Below are positions 1-7,536 of a DNA stretch of 9,989 bases, piece by piece. Position numbers and translations under genes: made by a program. Every line of letters begins with the position of its first letter. Position 1 is the first letter of the stretch. Source of the stretch: Pseudomonadota bacterium (GTDB lineage: Bacteria; Pseudomonadota; Alphaproteobacteria; UBA2136; UBA6156); the NCBI GenBank assembly GCA_009927255.1, contig RFNJ01000051.1, forward strand, positions 1-9,989, written 5' to 3'. Under the pieces are notes generated by a model. It did no database searches and was not told the origin of the DNA. It saw nothing but the letters and a program-made list of their open reading frames with translations.

Positions 1-10
1 GTGGGGATTT

Positions 11-1060
11 TTGGCGCGGTTGGGGGTTGCGGAAATTGAGGTGGACGCTGTGGCGCGGCGGGTGGATGAGGGCGGACGGCGGCGGTTTTTGGACGGGTTG
101 GGATTAAAAGGCTATAAATTGCAGCCATTTGGCGGGGATTGGAGTGGGCGGAGTTATGCGCAGGTGATTTTGTCCGATGGCAACACGCGGATTTTGATGG
201 ATGCGCCGCCGCCGCAGGAGGGGGTGCGGGAGTATGTGGCGGTGGCGGAGTATTATCGGGAGATTGGTTTGAAAGCGGCGGAAAGCTTTGGGTTTGATGA
301 GAAAAATGGGTATTTGTTGAGTGAAGATTTTGGGGATGTGCAGTTGTTTCATCTGATGGAAAAAGGTGAGGCTGATATTGATGCTTGGTTTTTGGCGGTG
401 GCAGAGGGGTTGGTGACGCAATGTCGGGCGGTGCCGCCAGCTTGGGGGCGCAGATATTCGCCAAAAGATTGGTGGGTGGAGGCGGCGCGATTTGTGAATT
501 GGTACTTGCCGTTTGCGCGGGGGCGGGCGACGACTTTGGCAGAATATGGGGAATTTCAGGCACTCTGGTTGGCGTTGTTTGAGCGGGTGATGCGGGGGCC
601 GACGGGGCTGATGATGTGGGACTGCCAGAGCCCTAACTTGATGATTTTGGGCGCAAAACCGCAACTTGAACATATTGGCTGGATTGATATTCAGGATGCG
701 CGGGTGGCGCCGGTGGCGCAGGATTTGGGGCATTTATTGCGGAATATTCGGACGCCGCAGAATGATGTGCGGGAGGAGCTTGTTTTAGACTTTATTTCCA
801 AGGAGTTAGCGGTGGATAAAGTTGAACTGAAGACGCAGATGGAGATTTTGTGTTTGCATAATGCTTGCCGACTTTTGGGCGGATTGATGCGGATTTGGGT
901 GCGAGATGGCAAGGCGGCGGCGCCGCTGGCTTATATGGGGCGGACGTGGGAGATGGCGCGGCAGAGCTACCATGTACCTGAATTAAAAGCGCTTGTTGAG
1001 TTTATGGCGCCGTGGGAAGAGGCGGGCATGGCGCGGTTGCGCCGTGAGGCGGGTGCATGA
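11..1060 (+). CDS. AmgK-like sugar kinase (aminoglycoside phosphotransferase fold), start uncertain
   Basis: This is a member of the APH/choline kinase fold that, next to a MurU-type gene, usually acts as a cytosolic anomeric MurNAc/GlcNAc kinase in peptidoglycan recycling. Visible landmarks, counted from the TTG at 11, are the N-lobe element GDWSGRSY (residues 42-49), LMDAPP (62-67), the LLSEDFGD segment (102-109), the catalytic-loop equivalent MWDCQSPNL (202-210, with D204 and N209) and the metal-binding segment IDIQDA (225-230). The frame is open to the left edge. TTG at 11 is only the first possible start in view, GTG at 41, 50 or 62 are alternatives, and the true start may lie outside the window. 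Its stop overlaps the next start as ATGA (1057-1060), so the two genes are coupled. In the usual alphaproteobacterial order tsaE lies just upstream, but I cannot identify it in the few bases available. The catalytic loop has W and Q where relatives usually have R and H, so substrate and activity are inferred. Confidence 0.8.
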   Translation: MARLGVAEIEVDAVARRVDEGGRRRFLDGLGLKGYKLQPFGGDWSGRSYAQVILSDGNTRILMDAPPPQEGVREYVAVAEYYREIGLKAAESFGFDEKNGYLLSEDFGDVQLFHLMEKGEADIDAWFLAVAEGLVTQCRAVPPAWGRRYSPKDWWVEAARFVNWYLPFARGRATTLAEYGEFQALWLALFERVMRGPTGLMMWDCQSPNLMILGAKPQLEHIGWIDIQDARVAPVAQDLGHLLRNIRTPQNDVREELVLDFISKELAVDKVELKTQMEILCLHNACRLLGGLMRIWVRDGKAAAPLAYMGRTWEMARQSYHVPELKALVEFMAPWEEAGMARLRREAGA

Positions 1061-1776
1061 AAGCGCGGATTGACACCGCGATGGTGCTGGCGGCGGGGAT
1101 GGGCAGCCGCTTGCGACCCTTGACCGATGAGATGCCTAAGCCATTGATAAATATTGGCGGAGAGCCGATTATTGTGCGGACGCTGAAGGCTTTGCGGCGG
1201 GCGGGGGTGGTGAAAGTGGTGATGAACACCCACCACTTTGCGACCATGCTGGAAGCCACGGTGCGGGCCAATACTCCAGCAGGGATGACGGTGATTTTTA
1301 GCCGTGAGGAGGAGCTGTTGGAGACCGGTGGGGGCATCCGCAAAGCATTGAAATACTTAGGTGAAAAGCCGTTTTTTGTGGTGAACAGCGATGCGGTGTG
1401 GTGGGAGGAGAAATACCCTTTGCTTGAGCCACTTGCAGCCGCTTTTGACCAAAACAAGCATGATGCACTTTTAGCGGTTGTTCCGATAAATAAAGTTAAG
1501 GAATTTCAGCCGCTTGGTGATTTTAAATTTGATAAGCGCAGCAAAAAATTAAAAAGAAATGAAAAACGCGAAAAATGGGATGTTGTTTATGGCAGCGTGC
1601 ATGTGATGCACCCGAGCTTTATTGCCGCAGAAACGCTGGAAAAGTTTGGGTTGATTCGGATTTGGGAGCCGGCGATGGCGGAGGGGCGGTTGCATGGATT
1701 TTTGTATGATTTTCCGTGGGTTGAGATAGGCACCCACACCGGCTTGCACCTGGCGCGGGAGATGGTGCGGCGGTGA
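1057..1776 (+). CDS. murU: MurU-like N-acetylmuramate-1-phosphate uridylyltransferase
   Basis: This 239-residue protein is a sugar-phosphate nucleotidyltransferase that would convert MurNAc-1-phosphate and UTP to UDP-MurNAc, completing the recycling bypass begun by the upstream kinase. The N-terminal signature AAGMGSRLRPLT (12-23) followed by MPKPL (26-30, K28) binds the nucleotide. ETGGG (89-93), the metal-binding NSD (110-112) and WVEIGT (221-226) near the C-terminus all fit the family, as does the length. The ATG overlaps the stop of the upstream gene, and a GAGG at 1046-1049 is a reasonable ribosome site. Residues about 143-174 form a lysine-rich stretch encoded by visibly AT-richer DNA, at a position where the family is variable. 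The assignment to MurNAc-1-P rather than another hexose phosphate rests on the neighbour and on family knowledge. A glucose- or mannose-1-phosphate nucleotidyltransferase is the alternative. Confidence 0.8.
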   Translation: MKARIDTAMVLAAGMGSRLRPLTDEMPKPLINIGGEPIIVRTLKALRRAGVVKVVMNTHHFATMLEATVRANTPAGMTVIFSREEELLETGGGIRKALKYLGEKPFFVVNSDAVWWEEKYPLLEPLAAAFDQNKHDALLAVVPINKVKEFQPLGDFKFDKRSKKLKRNEKREKWDVVYGSVHVMHPSFIAAETLEKFGLIRIWEPAMAEGRLHGFLYDFPWVEIGTHTGLHLAREMVRR

Positions 1777-3407
1777 ACGTAGCCCAGATAACGCCGATTT
1801 TACGCCACGAACTGGCGCAGGTGGGGATTTTTGTGGAGGGAGCGCGTTTAGAACTTTTGGGTGAAAAACTTGCATTCATTGGTGCGGAATTGGATTTTTT
1901 TGGGATTGATTTGGGTATGCTTTCGGCGCGGATGGAGAGCATGGGTGGGGTGGGAGAGGTGTTGTTTAGGGTGTTGGTTGGGTTGCATTTCAAACCGACG
2001 GGACGGCAACGGTTGGAGCACTTGGGGGATGGGGCGGTGCCTGACGGAATTTTGGTGCCGAGGGTGGAGCAGGTGGTGGCCGAGCGGGACTGGGAGGCGG
2101 TGCGGCTGGCGGCACTTATTGCGGCTGACAAAAAGCTGCGGGTGGTGGTGGGCGATGCGGTTTTGGCCAAGCGGTTGGTGGGGGAGTTGGCGCGGTTTGG
2201 GGTGGGGGCGGAACAGGTTTTGACATTGGAGGCGGCGTGGCGGTTGGGTGTTTTGGCAGATAGTGCGGGCGTGGTGTTGCTGGGCGCGGTGGCGGAGCAT
2301 TGGCCGAAGGTGGTGGCTGACCCGTGGTTGCCGGATGGCGTGCGGGCGAGTTTGGGCTTGCCGCATGTGGCGTGGTGGCGGCAGTTGGGCGATGCGGTTT
2401 TGCGGCGGGCGTTGCAAGGAGGTTTCGGGCGGCAGGTTTTGGTGGTGGGGTTTGCGGTGAGTGGTGAGGAGGTGGTGCAGGCGCATCGGTTGGTGGCGGA
2501 GCTTGTTGGTGAGAATACGGTGGAGGTTTGGCGGGAGATTTGGCGACAGCGGGTGGCGGCGCCGCGGGTGAATAATCGGTTGGGGGCTTGGGTGCCGCGG
2601 GGGGCGCAGTATCCGGCGAAGTGGAGTGCGAGCATGGTGCAGGATTTGCTGGCGTGCCCGTATAAGGCGGTGGCAGAGCGGGTGCTGCGATTGGTGGCGC
2701 CGCCGCCGTTGGATGATCCGCAGAGTGCCTTGGCGGGGGGGCTGTTGATGCATGCGTGGTTGGAGCGGTTGGGGCGTGGGTGGCGTGAGTTACGCGCGAT
2801 GGACGAGGCGGCGGCGGTGGTGGTGATACGGGCGTGGGGCGAGGAAATTTTGGCGGAGGAGGAGCTGGTGGTGCAGGCGATTTGGCGGCCGAAGATGCAG
2901 CGTTTGGCGCCGGAACTTTTTACGCAGTGGCGGGCGCATGAGGCGGAGGAAAATCGGCAGATGGTGGCGGTGGAGGAGCGCTTGGCGTGGCGGGTGGCGC
3001 AGGTGGAAGTGAGCGCGAAGATTGACCGTTTGGAGCGCGGTGCGGGTGGCATGGTGGTGGTGGATTTTAAGACCGGTGGCTTGCCGAGTGTGGCGGAGAT
3101 GGCGGATGGGCGCAAACCGCAGTTGCCGCTGGAGGCGTGGTTGGTGGAAGCCAATGGGCGCGGTGCGGTGGCGCAGGTGGAGCATTGGAAATTGCGTGGT
3201 TATGGCAGCCAGCCGTTGGAGATTGAGGCAGCAAATGCAGCGCCGCTGGTGGCGCCGGTTGGTGAGGCGTTGGTGCGGTTGGCGGGCAAGCTGGCGCCGG
3301 GGGCGGCGTTTGCGGCTTTGCCTGACCAAGCGGGTGGTGGGATTGTGGCGAGTGGGCACTGTGAACATTGCCAGTTAAGTGGGGTTTGCAGGAGGGGGTT
3401 GGCGTGA
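1773..3407 (+). CDS. addB: AddB, short form: RecB-type nuclease with Fe-S cysteines
   Basis: AddB is the partner of AddA in the cytosolic helicase-nuclease that resects double-strand breaks before RecA loading. The C-terminal half is a recognisable RecB-family nuclease: SASMVQDLLACPY with C295, GGLLMHAWLE with H327, the catalytic VVVDFKTGG with D431 and K433, and PQLPLEAW with Q450. C530, C533 and C539 (C-x2-C-x5-C) with C295 match the four-cysteine iron-sulfur pattern known in AddB. The product has 544 residues, whereas alphaproteobacterial AddB is usually about 1000. About 290 residues precede the nuclease domain instead of roughly 650, so the helicase-like N-terminal region is largely missing or very diverged. 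The first residues after the start do not show the usual AddB N-terminal motif. The GTG start (1773) overlaps the murU stop as GTGA, and no in-frame upstream extension is available without entering murU. The addA start overlaps its own stop, consistent with a complex made from one transcript. Confidence 0.82.
   Translation: MNVAQITPILRHELAQVGIFVEGARLELLGEKLAFIGAELDFFGIDLGMLSARMESMGGVGEVLFRVLVGLHFKPTGRQRLEHLGDGAVPDGILVPRVEQVVAERDWEAVRLAALIAADKKLRVVVGDAVLAKRLVGELARFGVGAEQVLTLEAAWRLGVLADSAGVVLLGAVAEHWPKVVADPWLPDGVRASLGLPHVAWWRQLGDAVLRRALQGGFGRQVLVVGFAVSGEEVVQAHRLVAELVGENTVEVWREIWRQRVAAPRVNNRLGAWVPRGAQYPAKWSASMVQDLLACPYKAVAERVLRLVAPPPLDDPQSALAGGLLMHAWLERLGRGWRELRAMDEAAAVVVIRAWGEEILAEEELVVQAIWRPKMQRLAPELFTQWRAHEAEENRQMVAVEERLAWRVAQVEVSAKIDRLERGAGGMVVVDFKTGGLPSVAEMADGRKPQLPLEAWLVEANGRGAVAQVEHWKLRGYGSQPLEIEAANAAPLVAPVGEALVRLAGKLAPGAAFAALPDQAGGGIVASGHCEHCQLSGVCRRGLA
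3390..3395 (+). promoter_or_regulatory. Ribosome binding site deciding the addA start
   Basis: A perfect AGGAGG lies inside the end of addB. It is 8 bases before GTG at 3404 and 11 bases before ATG at 3407. The spacing favours the GTG, which overlaps the addB stop as GTGA. The frame is open back to a TTG at 3368, but that start would lie upstream of this site and has no support. Confidence 0.7.
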
Positions 3408-5932
3408 TGGGGCAGCGGTTGGCAGCGGCGAATTTGCAGCAACAGTTGGCGCTGGATGCGCAGCAGAATGTGTGGATTTCGGCCAGTGCGGGCAGCGGCA
3501 AAACTGATGTGCTGGTGCGGCGGATGCTGGCGCTGCTGCTGGCGGATGAGGGTTTGCAGCCGCGGGAGATTATCGCGCTGACTTATACCCGTGCGGGGGC
3601 GCGCGAGATGGCGGAGCGGTTGCCAGCGATGTTGGAAAAATGGTGCGCGTTGGAGGATGCGGCGTTGGTGCAGGTGGTGCGCGCGGCGTTGCCGACGGTG
3701 CTGGATGATGCGGCTTTGGTGGCGCGGGTGCGGGGGCTGTTGGTGAGTGTGCGCGTGGCGCCGCCGTTGGTGGCCACCATTCACGCGTTGGCGCAGAATA
3801 TTTTAGCGCGGGCGCCTTTGGAGGCGGGGCTGTTGCCGGGGTTTGAGCTGCTGGATGGTGGGGCGGGGGAGGCGCTGTTGCGGGAGATTCAGCACCGGCT
3901 GTTGGTGCAGGCAGATGGGCCGTTGCGCGAGGTTTTGGCGTTGCTGTTGGATGAGCTGGGGGAGTATGGCTGGCGGGATTTGAGTAACCTTTTGGTGCGC
4001 GAGTGGTGGCGGTTGCGAGAGCTTTTGGCGGGGCGGGAGTTGGCGGAGCTGTTGCGCGCGCTGGATACGGCTTTGGGGCTGCGGGGGGATGAGGGGTGGG
4101 CGTTGGGGGCGGTGAGAATTTTGGATGATGAGATGGCGGTGTTACGGCGGGTGGCGGGGGAATTTTCTGACCATGCGGCGGCGGCGGTTTTGGCTTTGCG
4201 CGGGCGGCGGCAGGAGGTGGCGTGGCGGCAGTTTTTACTGACAAAAGATGGCACGGTGCGGAAGAATATTTTGAAGAAAGATGTTGTGAAGGTGGTGGGG
4301 GAGGAGGCGGTGGAGGTTTTGGGGCGGGCAGCGCAGCGGGTGGAAACACAAATGCGCTTGCGGAAGGTTTTGCGGGGGCGGCAGTTGACCGAGGCGCTGT
4401 TGGTTTGGGGCATGGCGGTGCGGGGGGCTTATGGTGCCGAGAAGCAGCGGCGCGGGGTGGTGGATTATGCGGATTTGTTGGATGCTTTGGAGACTTTGTT
4501 GGCAAAACAGGGCGCGGCGGTGGCGCAGTTGGAGCAGCAGTATAAGCATTTGTTGCTGGATGAGGGGCAGGATAATAGCCCGCAGCAGGGCAGGATTGTG
4601 GCGGCTTTGTGCAAGTTGTTGTTGGCGGGTGAAGTGGGGCGCGAGGGGGCGCGCACGGTGCTGGCGGTGGGGGATGTGAAGCAGAGTATTTTTCGGTTTC
4701 AGGGCGCCAAGCCGGAGTTGTTTTTAGCGTTGCGTGATGAGTTGCAGCGATGGGCGGGGGTGAATTTTCGGGCGGTGGATATGACGCATAGTTTTAGAAG
4801 TGCCCATGCGATTTTGGCGGCGGTGGATGCGGTGTTTGCCGCGCCGGATGTTGCGGCGTTGGTGCAGGGGGAGGTGCGGGAGTGGCCGGTGCATAAAGCG
4901 GTGTGGGAGCGGGCGGGGCGGGTGGAGGTATGGCCTTTAATGGTGGCGCCAACGAGTGAGAAAGCGGCGCCGTGGGCTTTGGCGGAGGAGCGGTTGGCGG
5001 CGCAGGGGGAGAGTGCGGCGGCGGGGTGTTTTCGGCAGATTGGGCAATGGATTTTAGCGCAGCAGTTGGTGGCGGATGAGGTGATGATTGTGGTGCGCAA
5101 GAATGAGATGGTGGCGCTGGCGGCGGGGGTGTTGCGCGGCATGGGCATTAAGGTAGCGGCAGCGGTGCGGGATGGGGCGGTGGAGGATGTGGTAGCGGGG
5201 GTGCGGTGGGGGTTTAACCCGCATGACCGCGTGGCGTTGGTGACGGTACTGAAGGGATTTTTTGGTTGGGATGATGGGCAGATTTTGGCGCTGGCAGCGC
5301 GAGCTGGAGATGGAGCTTGGCATGAGGCGGTGGGGGGTGAGGAAGCGGTGTGGTTGGCGGAGATTGCGGCGTTGCGGTTTGGGCCGCCGCTGGCTTTGGT
5401 GCAGCGATTGGTGGCGAGTGTGGGGGAGGATTTGGAGCGGTTTGTTCCTTTGCTGGAGTGGGCGGAGCAGGCGGTGGATGTGCGGGCTTTGGTGGCGCGG
5501 TTGGAGCGCGAGGACGTGCCGGTGGCGCGAGGGCGCGAGGGCGTGCGGATTTTGACCGTGCATGGAGCCAAGGGTTTGCAGGCCAAAGTGGTGGTGGTGG
5601 CGGATACCACCGGGGCGGCGAGCAACTTGGGGCGGGAGCGGGTGCTGTGGGGCGATGGGTTGGTGCTTTTCAAAAGTGGCAAAGAGGTGAGTGATTTGGA
5701 GGATGCGTTGATTTCCGAGGAAGAGGCGCGGCAACTGGCGGACAGCTGGCGCGGGCTTTATGTGGCGATGACGCGGGCGGCGGACAGGTTGGTGATTTGT
5801 GGCTGGCAGCCGGATAGGCAGGCGAAGGAGTGTTGGTATGAGTGGGTATTGCGGGCGGTGGAGGGGTGGCGTTTGGAGGGAGAGGTGCGGGTGCTGGAGG
5901 AGGCCCCAGAGGGGGACATTTACGGGAGCTGA
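3404..5932 (+). CDS. addA: AddA, short form: UvrD/Rep-type helicase lacking the nuclease domain
   Basis: This 842-residue product is the ATP-driven 3'-5' DNA translocase of the AddAB double-strand-break resection complex. All superfamily 1 helicase motifs can be read in order, counting from GTG at 3404: motif I SASAGSGKT (26-34), motif Ia ALTYTRAGAREM (about 52-63), motif II DEGQD (386-390), motif III VGDVKQSIFRFQG (from about 422), motif IV HSFRS (in the 460s), motif V TVHGAKGLQ (718-726) and motif VI LYVAMTRAADRL (785-796). Only about 45 residues follow motif VI, ending soon after a CWYEWV segment. Alphaproteobacterial AddA is usually about 1150 residues with a C-terminal PDDEXK nuclease domain, which is absent here. 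The next gene, trxA, begins 47 bases downstream and no second frame carries the lost domain, so this looks like a genuine short form rather than a simple frameshift. ATG at 3407 is an alternative start. Helicase identity is sure, and the AddA assignment rests on addB next door. Confidence 0.9.
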   Translation: MMGQRLAAANLQQQLALDAQQNVWISASAGSGKTDVLVRRMLALLLADEGLQPREIIALTYTRAGAREMAERLPAMLEKWCALEDAALVQVVRAALPTVLDDAALVARVRGLLVSVRVAPPLVATIHALAQNILARAPLEAGLLPGFELLDGGAGEALLREIQHRLLVQADGPLREVLALLLDELGEYGWRDLSNLLVREWWRLRELLAGRELAELLRALDTALGLRGDEGWALGAVRILDDEMAVLRRVAGEFSDHAAAAVLALRGRRQEVAWRQFLLTKDGTVRKNILKKDVVKVVGEEAVEVLGRAAQRVETQMRLRKVLRGRQLTEALLVWGMAVRGAYGAEKQRRGVVDYADLLDALETLLAKQGAAVAQLEQQYKHLLLDEGQDNSPQQGRIVAALCKLLLAGEVGREGARTVLAVGDVKQSIFRFQGAKPELFLALRDELQRWAGVNFRAVDMTHSFRSAHAILAAVDAVFAAPDVAALVQGEVREWPVHKAVWERAGRVEVWPLMVAPTSEKAAPWALAEERLAAQGESAAAGCFRQIGQWILAQQLVADEVMIVVRKNEMVALAAGVLRGMGIKVAAAVRDGAVEDVVAGVRWGFNPHDRVALVTVLKGFFGWDDGQILALAARAGDGAWHEAVGGEEAVWLAEIAALRFGPPLALVQRLVASVGEDLERFVPLLEWAEQAVDVRALVARLEREDVPVARGREGVRILTVHGAKGLQAKVVVVADTTGAASNLGRERVLWGDGLVLFKSGKEVSDLEDALISEEEARQLADSWRGLYVAMTRAADRLVICGWQPDRQAKECWYEWVLRAVEGWRLEGEVRVLEEAPEGDIYGS

Positions 5933-5979
5933 GGGTGGTGCTAAGGTGAGGGCAGATAGTAACAGCGAAAGTGACGACG

Positions 5980-6303
5980 ATGGCCAAAGTTGCCAGTGTG
6001 AATGACAGTGAATTTGAAGCCAGTGTGCTGAAAAGTGATAAGCCGGTGGTGGTGGACTTTTGGGCTGAATGGTGCGGGCCGTGCAAGGCGCTTTCGCCCC
6101 TTTTGGAACAAGCCGCAGCGGAAGTAGCGGGCGTGAAGGTAATGAAGATGAATGTGGATGAGAATTTGGAAACGCCGGTGAATTATGGGATTCGGGGGAT
6201 TCCGACTTTGATGGTTTTTAAGAATGGGGAGCCGGTTGATACTTTGGTGGGGTTGCGTGACAAGAACGAGTTGGTGAAATGGCTAGAATCTCAGGTCGGG
6301 TGA
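5980..6303 (+). CDS. trxA: Thioredoxin 1
   Basis: This 107-residue protein is a complete cytosolic thioredoxin, reducing protein disulfides with electrons from thioredoxin reductase. It shows the active site WCGPC at residues 31-35 (redox cysteines 32 and 35), the buried D26 in VVVDFWAEW, and the cis-proline loop GIPT with P75 ahead of VFKNGE. The numbering matches E. coli TrxA almost exactly. ATG at 5980 is preferred because it gives the standard length. GTG at 5971 would add only three residues and has no better ribosome site. It follows addA by 47 bases, as is common in alphaproteobacteria, and may share its transcript or use its own promoter. No convincing promoter is visible in the gap. 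Confidence 0.96.
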   Translation: MAKVASVNDSEFEASVLKSDKPVVVDFWAEWCGPCKALSPLLEQAAAEVAGVKVMKMNVDENLETPVNYGIRGIPTLMVFKNGEPVDTLVGLRDKNELVKWLESQVG

Positions 6304-6336
6304 CCGGGTTATCGGATGACAGGGTGACCGGATAAC
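6300..6336 (+). repeat. Three degenerate 12-base repeats with an inverted-repeat core
   Basis: Three consecutive 12-base units can be aligned: 6300-6311 (GTGACCGGGTTA), 6312-6323 (TCGGATGACAGG) and 6324-6335 (GTGACCGGATAA). The first and third share GTGACCGG exactly, 24 bases apart. Within the stretch GTTATC (6308-6313) is complementary to GATAAC (6331-6336), and GG (6314-6315) can pair with CC (6328-6329) with one bulged G. This allows a short hairpin just after the trxA stop and before the four-helix-bundle gene. No T-run follows, so a classical terminator is unlikely. Confidence 0.5.
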
Positions 6337-6354
6337 AGCGGGGGGAGAGTTTAG

Positions 6355-6723
6355 ATGTTTGTAAAATATGATGAGTTACGCGTTTACAAACTTGCTTATT
6401 CTTCTGCGCTTGATATTCATCATCAATCTCTGCAATTTCCTAAAATTGAGCAGTATGGTGGATTAGCTGACCAGCTTCGATGTTCTAGCAAAAGTATTTG
6501 CGCAAATATTGCTGAGGGTCTTGAGAAATTAAGCAGTCGCGACGAAGAAAAAAGATTTTTATCTATTGCGAGAGGGTCGTGCGCTGAGGTGATTATTTGG
6601 CTGAAGTTTTGTAGAGATTTGAAGTATCTTTCCGCTGAAAGTTCTGCTCAGTTTATTCAGAACTATGATGATATTTCTAAAATGATTTATGCAATGATTC
6701 AAAAAAGAAAAAAGAACTCTTGA
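6355..6723 (+). CDS. Four-helix-bundle protein (23S rRNA intervening-sequence protein family)
   Basis: This 122-residue protein belongs to the small S23/IVP-type four-helix-bundle family, first known from proteins encoded in intervening sequences of 23S rRNA genes and related to Avd of diversity-generating retroelements. The hallmark core is clear: LADQLRCSSKSICANIAEGL (residues 37-56), then RFLSIARGSCAEV (67-79) and a final helix with LKYLS. Its molecular function is not established, though Avd-type relatives bind nucleic acid. The ATG at 6355 follows a purine-rich GGGGGGAGAG at 6340-6349, a good ribosome site. The gene is markedly richer in A+T than its neighbours and lacks their G excess: 6421-6480 contains 12 G and 13 C. 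That suggests it was acquired separately and inserted between trxA and uppP. Its TGA overlaps the uppP ATG. It is not inside an rRNA gene here. Confidence 0.88.
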   Translation: MFVKYDELRVYKLAYSSALDIHHQSLQFPKIEQYGGLADQLRCSSKSICANIAEGLEKLSSRDEEKRFLSIARGSCAEVIIWLKFCRDLKYLSAESSAQFIQNYDDISKMIYAMIQKRKKNS

Positions 6724-7523
6724 TGGAGATTTACTTCCAGGCGGTAGTGTTGGGGGCTTTGGAGGCGGCGACGGAGTTCTTGCCGGTTTCTTCCACCGGG
6801 CATTTGATTTTGGCGGGGCATGTTTTGGGCTTTGAGGGGCCGCCGGGGCGGGTGTTTGAGGTGGCGATTCAGTTGGGGGCGATTGGTGCGATTGTGGTGC
6901 TTTATTTTGCCAAACTGTGGAGTGTTTTGGTGGGATTTTTGCGTGGTGATAGCGCAGCGAGAAGTTTTGTTTTGGCGGTGTTGCTTGGGTTTTTACCGGC
7001 GATGGTTTTGGGGGCGGGGCTGCATGGCATCATTAAGGGCTATTTGTTTAACCCTACCGTGGTGTGTGTGATGCTGGTGCTTGGCGGCATTGCGATTTTG
7101 GCGATTGAGCGGTGGGTGCCGATGGCGCAGATTTACCGCGTGGAAGACCTTGGCTGGCGGCGGGCGTTACAGATTGGGTGCTTTCAATGCGTGGCGATGA
7201 TTCCTGGCGTGAGCCGCAGCGGGGCGACCATTATGGGCGCGCTGCTGATGGGAGTGGAGCGCAAGGTGGCGGCGGAATATTCGTTTTTTCTGGCGCTGCC
7301 GACGATGCTGGGGGCGGTGGTGTTTGACCTTTATAAAAACCGTGACGTGCTGGCGGTGGGGGATTTGCAATTGATTGCGGTGGGATTTGTGACCGCGTTT
7401 GTGGTGGCGCTGCCGGTGGCGAAGTGGTTTGTGGGGTTTGTTTCATCGCGCGGGTTTGCGCCGTTTGCGTATTATCGGATTGTGTTGGGGGTTTTGGGGT
7501 TGGTGGGGTTATACTTGATGTAA
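6723..7523 (+). CDS. uppP: Undecaprenyl-diphosphatase
   Basis: This 266-residue multi-pass inner-membrane enzyme of the BacA/UppP family dephosphorylates undecaprenyl pyrophosphate to the monophosphate carrier used for peptidoglycan and LPS O-chain assembly, and can give bacitracin resistance. Family motifs are intact: the (E/Q)xxxE motif as E14-AAT-E18 leading into FLPVSSTGHLIL with H27, and PGVSRSGAT (161-169) with the essential R165. Hydrophobic segments run through the whole protein, and its length equals that of characterised members. ATG at 6723 overlaps the upstream stop as ATGA. There is no evident Shine-Dalgarno sequence in the A-rich end of the upstream gene, so translation may depend on coupling. 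TTG at 6720 would add a single residue. Confidence 0.95.
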   Translation: MEIYFQAVVLGALEAATEFLPVSSTGHLILAGHVLGFEGPPGRVFEVAIQLGAIGAIVVLYFAKLWSVLVGFLRGDSAARSFVLAVLLGFLPAMVLGAGLHGIIKGYLFNPTVVCVMLVLGGIAILAIERWVPMAQIYRVEDLGWRRALQIGCFQCVAMIPGVSRSGATIMGALLMGVERKVAAEYSFFLALPTMLGAVVFDLYKNRDVLAVGDLQLIAVGFVTAFVVALPVAKWFVGFVSSRGFAPFAYYRIVLGVLGLVGLYLM

Positions 7524-7536
7524 ATGAAAGGGTTGG

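Noticed and set aside
1..39. Possible end of a tsaE gene, as expected from gene order
   Set aside because: The short frame VGIFGAVGGCGN ending at 39 and the other frames show no TsaE motif, so too little sequence is present for a call.
104..733. Open reading frame of 209 codons on the - strand opposite the AmgK-like gene
   Set aside because: The translation is rich in His, Arg, Pro and Gln with no family resemblance, and it is antisense to a conserved kinase.
1619..3154. Open reading frame of 511 codons on the - strand opposite addB
   Set aside because: The translation is low-complexity (Ser, Thr, Pro, Arg, Cys) with no domain, and it runs antisense to a clear nuclease gene. Long stop-free antisense frames are expected from the G-rich skew of the + strand.
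3570..4505. Open reading frame of 311 codons on the - strand opposite addA
   Set aside because: It is dominated by Pro and Ala repeats arising from the codon bias of addA, and has no motif or ribosome site.
4699..5682. Open reading frame of 327 codons on the - strand opposite addA
   Set aside because: It is antisense to conserved helicase motifs III to V and its composition is that of a shadow frame.
5933..5979. Promoter for trxA
   Set aside because: No -10/-35 pair or strong ribosome site stands out in this short gap, so nothing can be supported.
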